A stretch of DNA of 64,000 nucleotides from Prosopocoilus inquinatus (GCA_036172665.1 CM069871.1:2356001-2420000), one strand, 5' to 3'. Positions 12,101 through 24,000 are shown, counted from the stretch's first letter. Notes: generated from the sequence alone by a model not told the origin. A program made the numbers and translations.

Positions 12101-12645
12101 GCTTAATATCTGCAATAATTGGGTATATCAAAAATGTTTTCTACAGGAATTTCGTCAGAGTTGACAACATTGGATAATATACACCGTGATCAACAATGGC
12201 AGTGAAGGTTTGCAAGTGGATTATTTCCGAAATAATATCAATATTTTATTCCCCCCAACAGCAATTTGCTTAATATCTGCAATAATTGGGTATATCAAAA
12301 ATGTTTTCTACAGGAATTTCCTCAGAGTTGGCAACATTGGATAATATACACCGTGATCAACAATGGCAGTGAAGGTTTGCAAGTGGATTATTTCCGAAAT
12401 AATATCAATATTTTATTCCCCCCAACAGCAATTTGCTTAATATCTGCAATAATTGGGTATATCAAAAATGTTTTCTACAGGAATTTCCTCAGAGTTGGCA
12501 ACATTGGATAATATACATCGTGATCAACAATGGCAGTGAAGGTTTGCAAGTGGATTATTTCCGAAATAATATCAATAATGTATTCCTCCCAACAGCAATT
12601 TACTTAAGATATGTAAGTGGATGTATCAAAAATGTTTTCTACAAA
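9145..12645 (+). repeat. 167-bp satellite array II, about 21 copies
   Basis: The motif GTGTATCAAAAATGTTTTCT and its neighbours recur every 167 bp, for example at 9451, 9618, 9785, 9952, 10119 and onward to about 12610. Each unit also carries GAGTTGGCAACATTGG, CACCGTGATCAACAATG, TTATTTCCGAAATAATATCA and a C-run followed by AACAGCAATTT. Since 167 is not divisible by three, neighbouring units encode the same roughly 70-residue string in different frames, so these frames are not a gene. End units are diverged or truncated. TTATTTCCGAAATAA is a 15-bp palindrome present in most units. Confidence 0.95.
9862..11890 (+). repeat. 668-bp higher-order repeat within satellite II
   Basis: Four consecutive 167-bp monomers form a 668-bp block that repeats three times with very few differences. 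Diagnostic variants recur at this exact spacing: the CCAAAATAAT variant at about 9888, 10556 and 11224; the GTGTATGAAAAATG variant at 10286, 10954 and 11622; and the AATGGCGGTGAAGG variant at about 10022, 10690 and 11358. Monomers outside this interval differ much more. This indicates recent amplification of a four-monomer block by unequal exchange. Confidence 0.93.
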
Positions 12646-13957
12646 CGTCGGGGTCGCGTCGTGCGGATGAAAAAAATATTATTGGAGAGCGGCACGTTCA
12701 GTCATTCTTGCTCATAGCGTAGATTACATTATTTGGTAAACTAGATTAGAATTAAATAGAGTCGGAATGAGAGTTTTAAAACTCTTTTAGATACTATTTT
12801 ATGTGTAATAATGAAAGGAATTTTTGGATTGGATGAAAAAAATATTGATCTACGTGGAAGGAGGTGCGAATAATTTTTTTTTTGTAATAGTAAAAATAAT
12901 AAAGAATTATGACAAATACGAAAAAAAAATAAAACAAAAGAATACTATTATTATTGTTAAGAATATTAATTATTTTCGGTCGTCGTTCAAAAAAAAAAAA
13001 AAATGTAGACGTTACCGTTTTAGTTAGTACAATTGTTATATTAATAATCGGTGGTGCTTACAAGTTCCTATCGGAATTGAAATCTCTACGATTTATTTAT
13101 AAGTGAAGATTTTTTGAAAAGTTGATGGGCTATAACTTTTTTTTTGTAATTTTTTGCTTATGCAGGTATTATTTTGAATTTGAAATATTTGCAACCCCTT
13201 ACCTGACAGATCTGAAGAAAATACAACGAAGAACAGGAAGTAAGAGAACATCGTGGCGAACAGACTGCGCACTTTTTTTTTTACAGAGCAAGAACAAATT
13301 TTTTTCCCCCCCGAACAATCACATATTACTTATACAAACAGGGTGAACAATTACATGTTACACAAATTTTCTCGATCGGAATCCTTAGTTCGGGCCCGCA
13401 CTCGCCCCTGCGCTGATGAAATTCGCGCACTTAAGGAGGATGCGAATGCGACGTCCTGATCCTGCTGCTGCACACGAAAAATCCAGGCGGGCCATGATTA
13501 CGAGACGCCATGCATCGCGACACGCCGAATACTGGAGAGCAATTCGTTCAGTTTTGCCTGCTGACATGCGCGTCAACGTAACCCCTTCGCTGAAATTAGG
13601 TGTTTATGTTACTTATCCCGAAATGTTCTCGTTTTATGCAAGTAGAGTATAAAAAGTTACTTCTAGGACCAGGACATTTGGCGTCTTCAAAAAAAAAAAA
13701 AAAGCCAGGACCTTAGAAATTTAGCTGTTTTCCCAATAGTCAACAACCGAAAAAGGCCTAAAACCTCTCAAAAAGCATTAATTTTTATCCACCCCAAAAG
13801 TACCCCAATTAATTATGATGGAAAACAAATGAATATATTTATTTCGCTCGTCTCTTCATCTTCTAGATGTAATTAATACGTTCGTGAAGTAGGTTATGTA
13901 CCGCCTACGCGTCTGTGTATAAAAACAAATCAAACCGACGACTTCTTTTGTTCTTTG
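12646..13957. other. Single-copy stretch, no gene recognised
   Basis: AT-rich sequence with a perfect palindrome AGAGTTTTAAAACTCT near 12772 and a GC-richer patch at about 13380-13580. The patch has overlapping open frames on both strands that match no family I recognise. A run of 15 A residues lies at about 13690. Confidence 0.5.
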
Positions 13958-14500
13958 CTTGAATATTTTTTGTTTTGTTTTTTTTTTTGTATCTCTTTGA
14001 TTTACGAATAACATTTCGTTACGATTTGCAATTATTTTTTCTCTTTAGTTAAATTTTCTTATACTGCGCGCGTAATACCGAAGGACCATCTAACGCCTTT
14101 TGTTTTTTTTTGTATTTTTTCGTCCATTCATTTGTTTCTTTTGATTTCTACGTGTCGGCGTCGCATTTACCACGATTTCTTTTTTTTTTTGTCAACTGCG
14201 TTGTTTTTTCAGATAATTGCAGCGATGAATCGTCCGTCTTTTGTTTTTCGTTTTGTCTTTGTGCGAAAATTCGTCTCGATTTTCTTTTGTTTTTATTCGC
14301 CTTTGTCTTCGTGCTTGTTTCCATCGTCCAGTTTCGCAATTTCCTCTTTTGTTTTTCTTTTGTCTTTAGTTCTTTTTTCTACCCGTTTCTCTCTCTCTCT
14401 CTCTATCTTTCTCTTTAGTTCCCAGTCAGTCATTTATTTTTTATTTGTTTTTATTTTGTTCTCTCTTTTGTTCTCTCTTTTGCTTTGTTTTCATTCGTCT
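13958..14500 (+). repeat. T-rich low-complexity tract
   Basis: The strand is dominated by TTTTGTTTT, TTTCTTTTGT and CTCTCT runs, including a (CT)n at about 14391-14411. Open frames of 102 and 129 codons on this strand are almost entirely Phe, Ser, Leu, Cys and Val, the expected by-product of such sequence, so I do not call a gene. Confidence 0.8.
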
Positions 14501-14700
14501 TTGACGCCGCCGTATACGTGACCCCCGACCATTTTCGCGATTGCTTCTCTTTTGTTTTCTCGTCGCCTTTTCGATTTTTGAACAACCCAGCGTAGAATCG
14601 TGAATTTTCTTTTGTTCTTTTGTTCATTTTTTTTTCACACGTTCGTCTCTCTTTGGTTCTTACGGTCGAAATAGAAAAGAGAAGAAAAAATTATGTAAAT

Positions 14701-17435
14701 AATTCGATTGCTAGGATTTGGCCAGGACCATCAGCGTAACGATAAAATGTGAATGTTAAAGGAAATTCAGTTAAAGAGACTAACAGTCTAACGGGGAAGC
14801 AAAGAAAAGTCGTGAAACACCAATCGGATTGGCTAACAACGGTTAAACTCAGACGGTGTGATCGGGCACGAAGCGGGCAAAAGCGCGTGAAAACGCTGCT
14901 CATCTTAGGTAAACCAGTCAGAGTCGGCCAAAGGCCGTGAGGTATATTTCACCCCCTTCGGAAATATTTCTTCGACATAACGAAAACACACACAAAACAC
15001 AAGTGGTTTACCCGGACCCTGTATAGAGAATGGGGTGTTACCAATTCGATTCGGGGAACGGGGTGAAGAAAAAAGGAGTTCCAACAAATTTGAAATCGTC
15101 CTGACATAAGTCAAAACCAACCGAGTCAAATCTGGTATCAGCAGGAGCCAATGGCTGTAATTGTGAAGGCAATTTGTAACTCTATAATATAATAATTTCG
15201 CAAGATGACGCAAACGCGGCGTCGAGCTTTATGGCCTGGTCTCAACGTCAGATAAACAGCCTATTTAATTCCCTCGAAATATAGTCAGATACAACTGTAG
15301 ATGATTGGAACATAATTGCGGCGAAACCAGAGCAAAAAAAACAGATTCCCAACCGACGAGATGTTTATATTGTATTATATTTATAACAACGTTTTATTCT
15401 GTAACCCTTGTAAGGAATTTACAATAATTTTCGTTCATTTATTTAGAAGTGCTTTAATAGCTCTTATTATCTTGTCTTTTTTTTTAAGACAAAATGCGTG
15501 TGTGTATGGAATATGACGTTGTGATTTTCAGATATTAACGTTTCGATTGAACTGAATATTAATTTTAATAGCACTTATTACTTATTATTATGTTTTTGAT
15601 TCTAATTTTTTTTTTTGGTCAGTCAGTTTGATCACTAGAAAGGAACGGATTTTTGATACTCTTACAGCGGTGACGCGCAAATAGATATATTTTCAGTACG
15701 AGTCACCCCATCTCGCGTCACAGAATGTTATCGAAGTTTCTCGTTGGTTCGCGTTCACTTCACATCGGTATCTTAAAAAATAAATAAATAAAAATTACTT
15801 CTGCACCGAAATATCGGTTTGTTACACAACACCTGAACATGGATGCGTACTACTTCCCCAATCGATAAGAAATAATCGTCTAGTTCCTTTGAGTATTATC
15901 TTAGGGGGCGCCCCGTTTATTTTCCCGAGTAAGCTCCCAGGATATTAAATCATTGTTCGCCGAGTACAAAAGCTTGCAAATGGGCGCCCGTTTGAAATTT
16001 AATCGGCGCGAAACCAGGAGAGCCAAAAAAAAAGAGGAAGCGTGAAAGACGCCTTTTTTTCCTTCCTTCGCCAAAGAGCATGCATAAGTAGAAGGAACCA
16101 AACCCAAGCCAAACCATAGGAAGACCAAAAGTAGAAGCAAGCGGAAAAAGGAAACATACAAAAAAAATTAATAAAACGGCACTTTTCCCTTCCCAATTGC
16201 TTCATCATCACGTTTAACGTTTCTGCGTCTTTTAAACTGCGTAATTGTTGATGTTTTTTTTAATAATTCACTTAATTAATGTCATCGCAAGCACTTTTCA
16301 ACAACACCGTTCGACGTCCAGGCGTTTCGAATTTCGCCCGAAATGGAACTTATAAGCAAGTTTGTTGCCGGAAAGGTCCGCGTATGAGTCTGACGCAGGT
16401 CAATATTGACACCTTCGTTTACCGCCTCGCTTCGCCGCCGCCACATCTCAATGTTCACTTCACTTCGAGTTTGTTATGGAGTTTAATACGAGAAGCTCTT
16501 TCGGCTCTTCAAAATCGAAGCTGTTTTGATAAATTTGCTTGCGCGAAGTTGCCCCCATATATCAAGAAAATGTATTTATAATATTCAGTTCAATGGAAAC
16601 TTTAATCTCTAAAAATCACAACGTCATATTCCATACACACACGCGTTTTGTCTTAAAAAATAACAAGATAATAAGAGCTATTAAAGCACTTCTAAATAAA
16701 TGAAAGAAAATTATTGTAAATTCCTTACAAGGGTTACAGAATAAAACGTCGTTATAAATATAATACAATATAAACATCTCGTCGGTTGGGAATCTGTTTT
16801 TTTTGCTCTGGTTTCGCCGCAATTATGTTCCAATCATCTACAGTTGTATCTGAGAATATTTCGAGGGAATTAAATAGGCTGTTTATCTAACGTTGAGACG
16901 AGGCCATAAAGCTCGACGCCGCGTTTGCGTCATCTTGCGAAATTATTATATTATAGAGTTACAAATTGCCTTCACAATTACAGCCATTGGCTCCTACTGA
17001 TATCAGATTTTACTCGGTTGGTTTTGACTTATGTCAGGACGATTTTAAATTTGTTCAACTCCTTTTTTCTTCTCCCCGTTCCCCGAGTCGAGTTGGTAAC
17101 ACTCCATTCTCTATGCAGGGTCCGGGTAAACCACTTGTGTTTTGTGTGCATTTTCGTTATGTTGAAGAAATATTTCCGAAGGGGGTGAAATATACCACAC
17201 GGCCTTTGGCCGACTCTGACTGGTTTACCTAAGATGAGCAGCTTTTTCACGCGCTTTTGCCAGCTTGGTGCCAGATCACACCGTGTGAGTTTAATCGTTA
17301 TTAGCCAATCCGATTGGTGTTTCACGACTTTCTTTGCTTCCCCGTTAGACTTTTAGTCTATTTAACTGAATTTCCTTTAACATTAACATTTTATCTTTAC
17401 GCTGACGGTCCTAACCAAACCCTAGCAATCTAATT
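14701..17435. mobile_element. FB1: foldback element with about 860-bp inverted arms
   Basis: The left arm (about 14701-15562) is the reverse complement of the right arm (about 16577-17435), with only scattered differences. The outer tips are AATTCGATTGCTAGG and the complement of CCTAGCAATCTAATT. About 1 kb of non-repeated sequence lies between the arms and encodes no recognisable transposase. Each arm carries one copy of the GGCC-NNN-GGCC hairpin module that also builds the FB2 arrays. Long uninterrupted arms and no transposase fit a non-autonomous foldback/TIR element; the superfamily cannot be assigned. No clear target duplication was found at the AATT-rich edges. Confidence 0.85.
15563..16576. 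other. Central domain of FB1
   Basis: This is the sequence between the two FB1 arms. It is mixed in composition, moderately CpG-rich near 15900-16050 and 16300-16520, and includes a 100-codon ATG-initiated frame at 16279-16581 on the plus strand and an 86-codon frame on the minus strand at 15901-16161. Neither resembles a transposase, integrase or other recognised domain. It could be captured host sequence or the decayed interior of an autonomous ancestor. Confidence 0.5.
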
Positions 17436-17489
17436 AGTGCTACCGACTCTTTTCACTTACATGGAAACTTTAGCAAAGTTACCACACGG

Positions 17490-17880
17490 ATAGAGATAGG
17501 CGAAATCCCCTAGCTCGAGTGGAGATATAATTACGACCAAAGTCTCCACTCGAAGGCGCCAAAGGTAAATTCTCAAACGGGATTCCTTATCAATCCATAA
17601 CGCTCATCTCTGTTAACGTTTCTTTCCTTTTACGTATATACTAAATTCAACGAAGCAACTAAAATACCGGTAATTTATTGCTCTGATAACACGAAGAAAA
17701 CAATGTTATATGTATATTTATTTAAATAGTGTTTAACCATAAATCAAACGTCCAGACTTTAAATAACTAATCAAAGGCCTCGATTAACCTAGCAATGACT
17801 CAACGTTAATAACTAAAGGACTTAAGAAGTAAAGTAATCGGGTTTCTGGGACACGCTGCATATTGTCACTCTGCGAGAGC
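17490..17880 (-). repeat. Dispersed repeat D, inverted copy
   Basis: Read on the minus strand this segment matches 62000-62510. Shared blocks are CTCTGCGAGAG/CTCTCGCAGAG, the GGGACACGCTG box, CCTCGATTAACCTAGCA, the AAGCGTT/AACGCT box next to AGAGAT, and the TCTCCACTCGAGCTAGGG box (here CCCTAGCTCGAGTGGAGA). A shorter third copy is at 22190-22325. No coding frame is conserved among the three. It lies directly outside the right arm of FB1. Confidence 0.6.
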
Positions 17881-19041
17881 TCCAAGACGTCGTCCCGTTA
17901 ACAAGTTTCAACGGAATTACCGCATTGATTCTTGCTGGTTGTCCGCTGTTGAGACGGTCGACACGATGACCATTTGTTCACCGCTCAAAAACTTTCTCGG
18001 TAACTTGAAATACATAGATCGGATACGCCGGCGAAGAAAGGGCCTGCTATTAACGCAGTCTCCTGCTACTGACTGCATGGAACGCACAGCGCAAGAAGCA
18101 GTAATTACTTACCTACCACAAGGTCTGCTGCAATTTTATAAGAAAGACGTGGATATACATAGTGAGTGGGGTTATGAAAGGTAATGACGTTTCATATTGA
18201 AAGGATTTCGGAAATAAAATTCAGAAGGGGGATTGTACAGAATCGATTTATATTGCGCTCTCGTAACTATTAATACATCATGACGTGAAATAAACGGGCA
18301 ATAAATCCAACGTCAAAAACCAACATTAATATGAAATCGTTTTTTAAATACAAGCCAGGTTGGAAATTAATTGCCACGTAAATAAACAGCTCGTCTTCGG
18401 CCTTGAAAGAAGAAATCGAAAGCGTTACGGGAGGGGGCGGGGGGATTTATTTATTAGGTCGAGTTGTTCCTTATCTCTCTCGCCCTCTGTCGATCTGATA
18501 GCGTAACGGGGCGCAAGCAACAAATGCGAAATAAAAGGGGTGTTTAGTCAATAAATGCCCGACGTTACTACATAGACTTCGACGGTGGCGTTGACTAACC
18601 GGTAAAATATTTCTCACTTAACTTCGCCCGCCCGATTGGGAGATCTCACCTGACATATTCTGATTTATCGCAATATTAGGTCCCATCAATTTCCACTAAG
18701 TTTGTAATAGTCGGTGCCAAACTGGATTGAACTGTGCGATATGATTGATACACCCAGGCGGGAGAGGACGCTGTTCAATTATGTTCCTCTGCCCCTTCCG
18801 GATGGGGGTGAGCTCTCTCTCCTCGATGGAAGGGAAGAACACGCACTGAGATGCGCGTGACAAAATTATCTAAAATATTAGCAGGACGTTTATTAGGTCA
18901 GTGATTGATGGATGGGACAGATGAATTGCCCGCTGATGTTACGAGAAGGGCAGAGATTAATCACTGCACTTAATTTCAGACTTCATTAATATCGATGGGA
19001 TTTCCTAAATTAAAAAAATGGCATTATTACTGCAATAACAT
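17881..19041. other. Single-copy stretch with one weak exon-like frame
   Basis: An open stretch from about 17939 to 18183 on the plus strand ends in GAAAG|GTAATG, a fair 5' splice site, but it starts at TTG, not ATG, and matches no family I know. The rest, including the GC-rich patch at 18420-18520, shows no gene. Kept as unassigned sequence. Confidence 0.4.
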
Positions 19042-20005
19042 ATCTACAGTTGTATTTCACAATATTTCGAGGGAATTAAATAGGTTGTTTATTTTACGTT
19101 GAGAGCCGGTCATAAAGCTTGACGAAGCGAAATTATCAGCTTGTTTTTTGTTGGTGTTTCACCTGGCTAGGCCACCCTTTTCCCCGTGTCGTAGCGCGGA
19201 TCAAGTTGTCTGATACCAGATTTTACTCGGTTGGTTCTGACTTATGTCACGGTGATTTTAAATTTATTCGAACTCCTTCTTTCGTACTTTAAAGGCGAAG
19301 TCAAGAGTCCACTTTATTAATTTTATGAGTTCTTATTAAGCGTTCAACCTGGAAGATGAGGCACAATTTTCGTGCTGACGAGCTGTTACTGATGTGCCTT
19401 GATGTAACCGAAGATCATATTTTTTCTTTATTCTGTGACCTTTTTCTTGATAAGACCAGTTGAAGATAATCTCCCAGCCTAGTCTTGTTTGAAGAAGTAC
19501 AAAATAAAAGAGATATGTGATGACAGGAGAAGAGAATAGACATAGTCGAAGCGCAGATACGAATTTACAGCGCTAATCACTTCCCCCTGTCTCTTAATCA
19601 CGACTTACCCCCAAACCCGATACGACAAATCCCCGTTTACTTTTACTTAGGGGTCTCTGTTGTAGATATGTAGGTACGGCTGAATCCTTCTCTCTTTATG
19701 TTTGTTTCGCTTCTCCCCTCTCCCCGAATCGAGTTAGCAACACTCCATTTCCTACACAGAGTCTGGGTAAACGACTAGTGTTGTGTGGGTATTTACGTTG
19801 TGTCGGAGAAATATTTCCCCGGGGGGTGAAATGTATCTCACGGCCTTTGGCCGACTCTGACTGACTCTGACCTAACATAAGCAGCGTTTTCACGCGCTTT
19901 TGTCGGCTTGGTACCCAAACTCACCATTAAGCGTTATTAGCCAATCCGAACAACATTTTACCTTCACGCTGACGGTCCCAGCCAAATCCTAGCATTTTAA
20001 TTAGT
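19042..20005 (+). mobile_element. Broken third copy of an FB1 arm
   Basis: The order of blocks follows the FB1 right arm from about 16836 to its tip: an ATATTTCGAGGGAATTAAAT block, the CAGATTTTACTCGGTTGGTT block, the GGCC hairpin module at about 19807-19866, and the tip ending CCTAGCATTTTAATTAGT. Two interruptions are seen. A segment at 19142-19215 carries the GTTGGTGTTTCACCTGG repeat also found at 21.65 kb, and about 400 bases of unrelated sequence lie at 19290-19690. GACTCTGACT is locally duplicated at about 19854-19868. No matching inverted arm is present, so this is a solo, decayed arm. Confidence 0.75.
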
Positions 20006-20440
20006 ATTGGGCTTTTGGTCTAGTTTAACCTTTAACTAAGTTTATGATTCTTGGATTATGTGCCGACATTTTTGGTAGCCTACCGTTAACAGTTGCTGTG
20101 ATTCTGACTGATGTACCTGTAAATTTGGTTTTGGTTTTAAATTTGACAAAGGCGCAGAGTAAGACCTTCATCTTCTTGATGAACCCGACGCGATTTATGG
20201 ACAACTATATTCCGACGCGCCATCGCCGCGCCGCGCCGCACCGGTTGAATTTACGTTTCGTAATTTTATTCCGTGCTCAGTATCGAGGTCGTGCTTCATT
20301 CGCGCCGTAAAAACGTCGAACGCGCGCAAGTTAATCGCGAAAGTCGTGAAACGGTCCGCCGCTGGCGTAAATATTTTAAAACTTCGAGTTCGAGAATCTC
20401 TCTCTCTTTCGATGCTACCCGGTGTACTTGTACACTCCCG
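20006..20440. other. Single-copy spacer
   Basis: A CpG-rich patch at 20210-20380 sits in otherwise ordinary sequence. Two overlapping open frames in different registers cross it and neither is recognised. Confidence 0.45.
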
Positions 20441-20730
20441 TACAACTTACTTTATCTACACCAGATAAAGCGAAACCTCCCAACAACTTAAAAACTTCAA
20501 CGACACTAAAAAGAAGGAAAAAAAAACACCTGCGCCTCCACCATTTATTCTTCCAATTAAATTATTTACTTTTAAATACACCCGATAAGATCAACCATTT
20601 ACTTTAACATTAAAATCAAATATTCCATGATGATGTTGGGTTGTCAAATGGAAGAAAAAAAAGTTCGCCAGCACCTCCGCCATTTATTCTTGCTAATTAA
20701 ATTACTTATAAATACACCAGAAGAGACGAA
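20441..20730 (+). repeat. Degenerate roughly 140-bp direct repeats
   Basis: The block CCATTTATTCTT followed by AATTAAATTA and AAATACACC occurs at about 20540-20590 and again at about 20678-20725. A third trace of the TACACCAGATAA part is at 20456-20468. Spacing is about 140 bp with several indels. No other copies were noticed in the window. Confidence 0.5.
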
Positions 20731-21638
20731 AGATAACTTGATCTAACTTATTAATTAGTGAAGTGAAGTTAAACGATATGCCGGATGTTTACCGTAACGT
20801 TTTGTAAACAAAATACGGGCCCCGTTATTCGCTTTTCGTTTTCTATTACAAATTGTTGATTGAGCTCGCGTCCGGAAACCAACCAACATTACGAGTATTG
20901 CACCACCCACCCATCAAATTTGGGGGGGAAGTTGACGGAAAATCAAGTTCTGTAGCATTTTGATCTTGAAGGCTTATTTTGACAATGACGCAAGGAGAAG
21001 TTAACCACCTCAATCGTTTATTTTTGCATTATGATTACTTATGCATTGGCGATGAATCAAAAACACGAAGTAATTCCTCGGTCGTTTATCTCGCCGGCAG
21101 TAAAAGAAAAATAACCTGAAACGAACCCGGGGCAGGAAGCGCGCTCTCGTTTTCTGCTTTACAAGATGATTTCTCCTGATAGCATTCGCAACTTGTTGAA
21201 TTCTAATTAAGTTCTTGGCAGCCGCGCACGTAATAATTTCTCGGTTATTAGAGATTTACTGCATACTAATATGCGCCGTGACGGCCCCGTTACGGTCCTG
21301 CAGGATAGCGACGCTTGGCACGAGAAAAATTGGAACGCGCTCTTAATGTGAAAAGTTCAAGTCAACTTACGTCAGACGTTACACGAAAAAAAAAAAAATT
21401 CGCGCACTAATTTGAAAGGTGTTTTATTTGTCAACCCCACCCGCCGTTGACTTACTCAGCGATTACGAAAATTTTCATGAAAACTCAAAAACTGCAAAAA
21501 TTTTCGAGAAATGATTTCTGGAACTCACTCCTGATGCGGATGTTGGTGATTATTATCGTTAGGCATGATCATATCAACGTGATTTTTTAATCAAATGTAG
21601 TACATACAGTTAAGTAATTAACGGGAGATTGTTACGTT
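20731..21638. other. Single-copy spacer
   Basis: Contains a run of A residues at about 21386 and CpG-rich patches at 21120-21340. I see no gene, RNA or transposon end. Confidence 0.5.
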
Positions 21639-21745
21639 TAATTTTTTTCTGTTGGTGTTGCACCTGGTTAGGCCTTAATTTTTTTCTGTTGGTGTTGCAC
21701 CTGGTTAGGCCACCCTCTTCAACGTGTCGTGGCGCGAGTCGAGCT
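21639..21745 (+). repeat. 36-bp tandem duplication of a dispersed motif
   Basis: The block from TTAATTTTTTTCTG to CACCTGGTTAGGCC is present twice in a row with a 36-bp period (21639-21674 and 21675-21710). The motif and its continuation (CCACCCT, then CGTGTCGTGGCGCG) are found a third time at 19142-19200 inside the broken FB1 arm, so this is a separate dispersed family. Confidence 0.7.
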
Positions 21746-22498
21746 GTCTCGGCTCGCCGAGTGAGTTTTGTTAAAAATTGACGCGGCCGCCTGTGTCGTC
21801 TCGTTCCTTTACCCCCTTAGACGTGTCTGCGTGTTACGGTTGTTTTGCAACATCGTCATTACTTTCACTCTCGACAGTTATTCTGTGAACCCTACCCTAT
21901 CTATCGGCTCTGTATTCTATAATCTACATGTTGCTAGCGCTGAGGCAGGCGCCTTCTCTTCAAATTAATTTTCTGAATTTACGATTGGCTAAAACTGGGG
22001 GCACGTGGGACGAGCGTTTCCGCGCTCGAAGCTTCCATCACAACATCAACATTACTTTGGTTGCTTTTGTGTGGGAGTTCCTTTGTATGCGTGGACACAA
22101 CTCAAACATTATTAACATCATTTTGATTTTGTTTGAGCAATAAATAGCCCATCTCTTAGTTTAGTGTTGAATTTATGTGGCCCGTGTATCTAGGCGATCC
22201 TTTCGTAGAGATAAGCGTTTTGGATTTACAATTAATTCCGTTTGGACAAATTATCTCTGACGCCGGTAAACCTATATCGCCGCAATCCGACCCACGACCC
22301 AACTCTCCACTCGATCTAGGGAATGACTACGTACTTTTCTTGCTACTCTCTATCCGTGTCGGTAACTTGCTAGTTTTCAAGTAAATGCAAGGAGTAAGGT
22401 AGCATGCATTAAGACCGCGGTAAACGCACTGCGTGTCTTACATATTCTAGCCAATTATTGCTTATTTTCTGTTACGTCATGTGCTAAGCGAAATTATA
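21746..22498. other. Spacer with a fragment of dispersed repeat D
   Basis: Positions 22190-22325 hold a short plus-strand copy of repeat D: CGTAGAGATAAGCGTTTTGG, then the TCTCCACTCGATCTAGGG box about 100 bases later, in the same order as at 62.3 kb. The remainder is single-copy. Open frames here of 66-71 codons match nothing known. Confidence 0.55.
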
Positions 22499-23130
22499 TT
22501 GAATTTTTAACACCCGCACATGAAATTCCCAGTTGGAAGGGACGTTTGTTCGCCGCCCAAATGCCTAGCACTCGCCTTTGCCCTTTTTCCTTCAACGCTG
22601 CGGGGTAAGTCATCTTGAATATTTTGTTAGACATTCTTCTGTTATTCTAATCGCATTGTTTAACTTTCTTTATATTAATTGCCTGTGAATTTTTTTATGC
22701 GCTTCGCGATTTGTGTGAGCAACGTATTTTTAAAGCCTATTTGTATTTATCGTATTTGCGTAAGCTAACGCTTGAGTACTCGCGCCGACGATGCCCTATT
22801 TTATTTATTTTTTTTTATTTAACACCCGCACATGAAATTCCCAGTTGGAAGGGACGTTTGTTCGCCGCCCACATACCTAGTAGTCGCCTCTGTCCTTTTC
22901 ATTCAACGCTGCGGGGTAAGTAATCTTGAATATTTTGTTTTTGTTAGACATTCTTCTGTTATTCTAATCGCGTTGTTTAACTTTCTTTATATTAATTGCC
23001 CGTGATTTTTTTATGCGCTTCGGGATTTGTGTGAGCGACGTATTTTAAAAGCCTATTTGTACTTATCATCGTATTTGTGTAAGCTAACGCTTGAGTACTC
23101 GCGCCGACGACGCCCTATTTTATTTTTTGG
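22499..23130 (+). repeat. 312-bp direct repeat, two copies
   Basis: AACACCCGCACATGAAATTC begins at 22509 and again at 22821, a spacing of 312 bp. Each unit contains a GCTGCGGGGTAAGT box (a consensus 5' splice site word), a stretch around GTTAGACATTCTTCTG, and near its 3' end the GTAAGCTAACGC/GAGTACTC module at 22760 and 23079. The units differ by small indels. Two frames stay open across the first 100 bases of both copies but no protein is recognised. Confidence 0.88.
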
Positions 23131-23239
23131 ACTCTGTATTAAATCTCGCCTGCGATTATTATGCCGACCATCACCGAACATGCGGACAATAAACGCTATT
23201 TGGTTTTTTTCCTCTCTGCGACTTTGACTTTTGTTTCTT

Positions 23240-24000
23240 CTTTGTTTTTCGCATTTTACGCTCATTCCTTTAATTTTTTGCTTGGATTGAGTTCGGTTGG
23301 CTTGGGTTGACCTTAAGTTCGAATAACTTAATTTTTTCTTTAACGTTTTTGATAATTTTAAATTTTTTACTTTGGTTGAACGGGTAGGTTATGTTTAATT
23401 GGGTCAGGTTGACCTTGAACACTTTTCCACTCAATTTTTTCTACAATTTTAACTTTTTTACTTTTAATGCCCTGCATCTTCTTTACTTTGCTTGAATAGA
23501 GTCAAATTAAGTTCTGTTCGGACGGCCTTGAAGTTGGTTGAGCATTTTTACTTTGGATTTTTCTTGTAATTTTCAACTTTTTACTACATTTGAATAAAGT
23601 TAGGTCAAGTTCAGTTGGGTTAAGTCGACCTTAACATTTGTTTTGAGATTGTTTTTCATTTCGTTTTAGTTTTTACCTATTTTAGCGGAATTGGTTTTCA
23701 CAATAACATTAGTTCGACTTAATTTAAATTAATTTTTATGAATTTAGAATTCTTTTCATTTTAATTTTAATTTCCTTTTAATTTTAATTCTTTTGGCTGT
23801 AAATTTTCTTGCTTGGGTTGGATTTAGCTCAAATTTAATTTATTTTAATTTATTTTTTGACTTTGATTTTTCTTTAGGTATCAATTTCTTAGGCGAGTTG
23901 GGTTAGGTTGGCCTTGAGAGCGAATAACTTCAATTTTAGCACATTTTTCATCATTTTCTTTCTCGTTTTCTCGATTGGGTTGACCTTGAGACCGTTTCTC
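23240..24000 (+). repeat. Degenerate repeats carrying GACCTTGA words
   Basis: Irregular copies of a unit built from 'ggttgGGTTGACCTTgAg', followed by T-rich sequence such as ACTTTTTAC and ATTTTAATTT, recur at roughly 100-120-bp intervals. TGACCTTGA occurs exactly at 23410 and 23981, with close variants at about 23308, 23529, 23629 and 23905. The same style of sequence is found at 62.9-63.3 kb in this orientation and at 47.6-48.1 and 55.2-56.6 kb in the opposite orientation. No coding. Confidence 0.6.

Noticed and set aside
9451..12717. A series of similar 67-94-codon open frames that look like a repeated protein.
   Set aside because: The period is 167 bp, not a multiple of three, so consecutive units encode the same string in different frames with stops between them. 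This is satellite DNA.
14110..14521. Open frames of 102 and 129 codons.
   Set aside because: They translate a T/C-rich low-complexity tract into runs of Phe, Ser, Leu and Val in two registers, so they are compositional artefacts.
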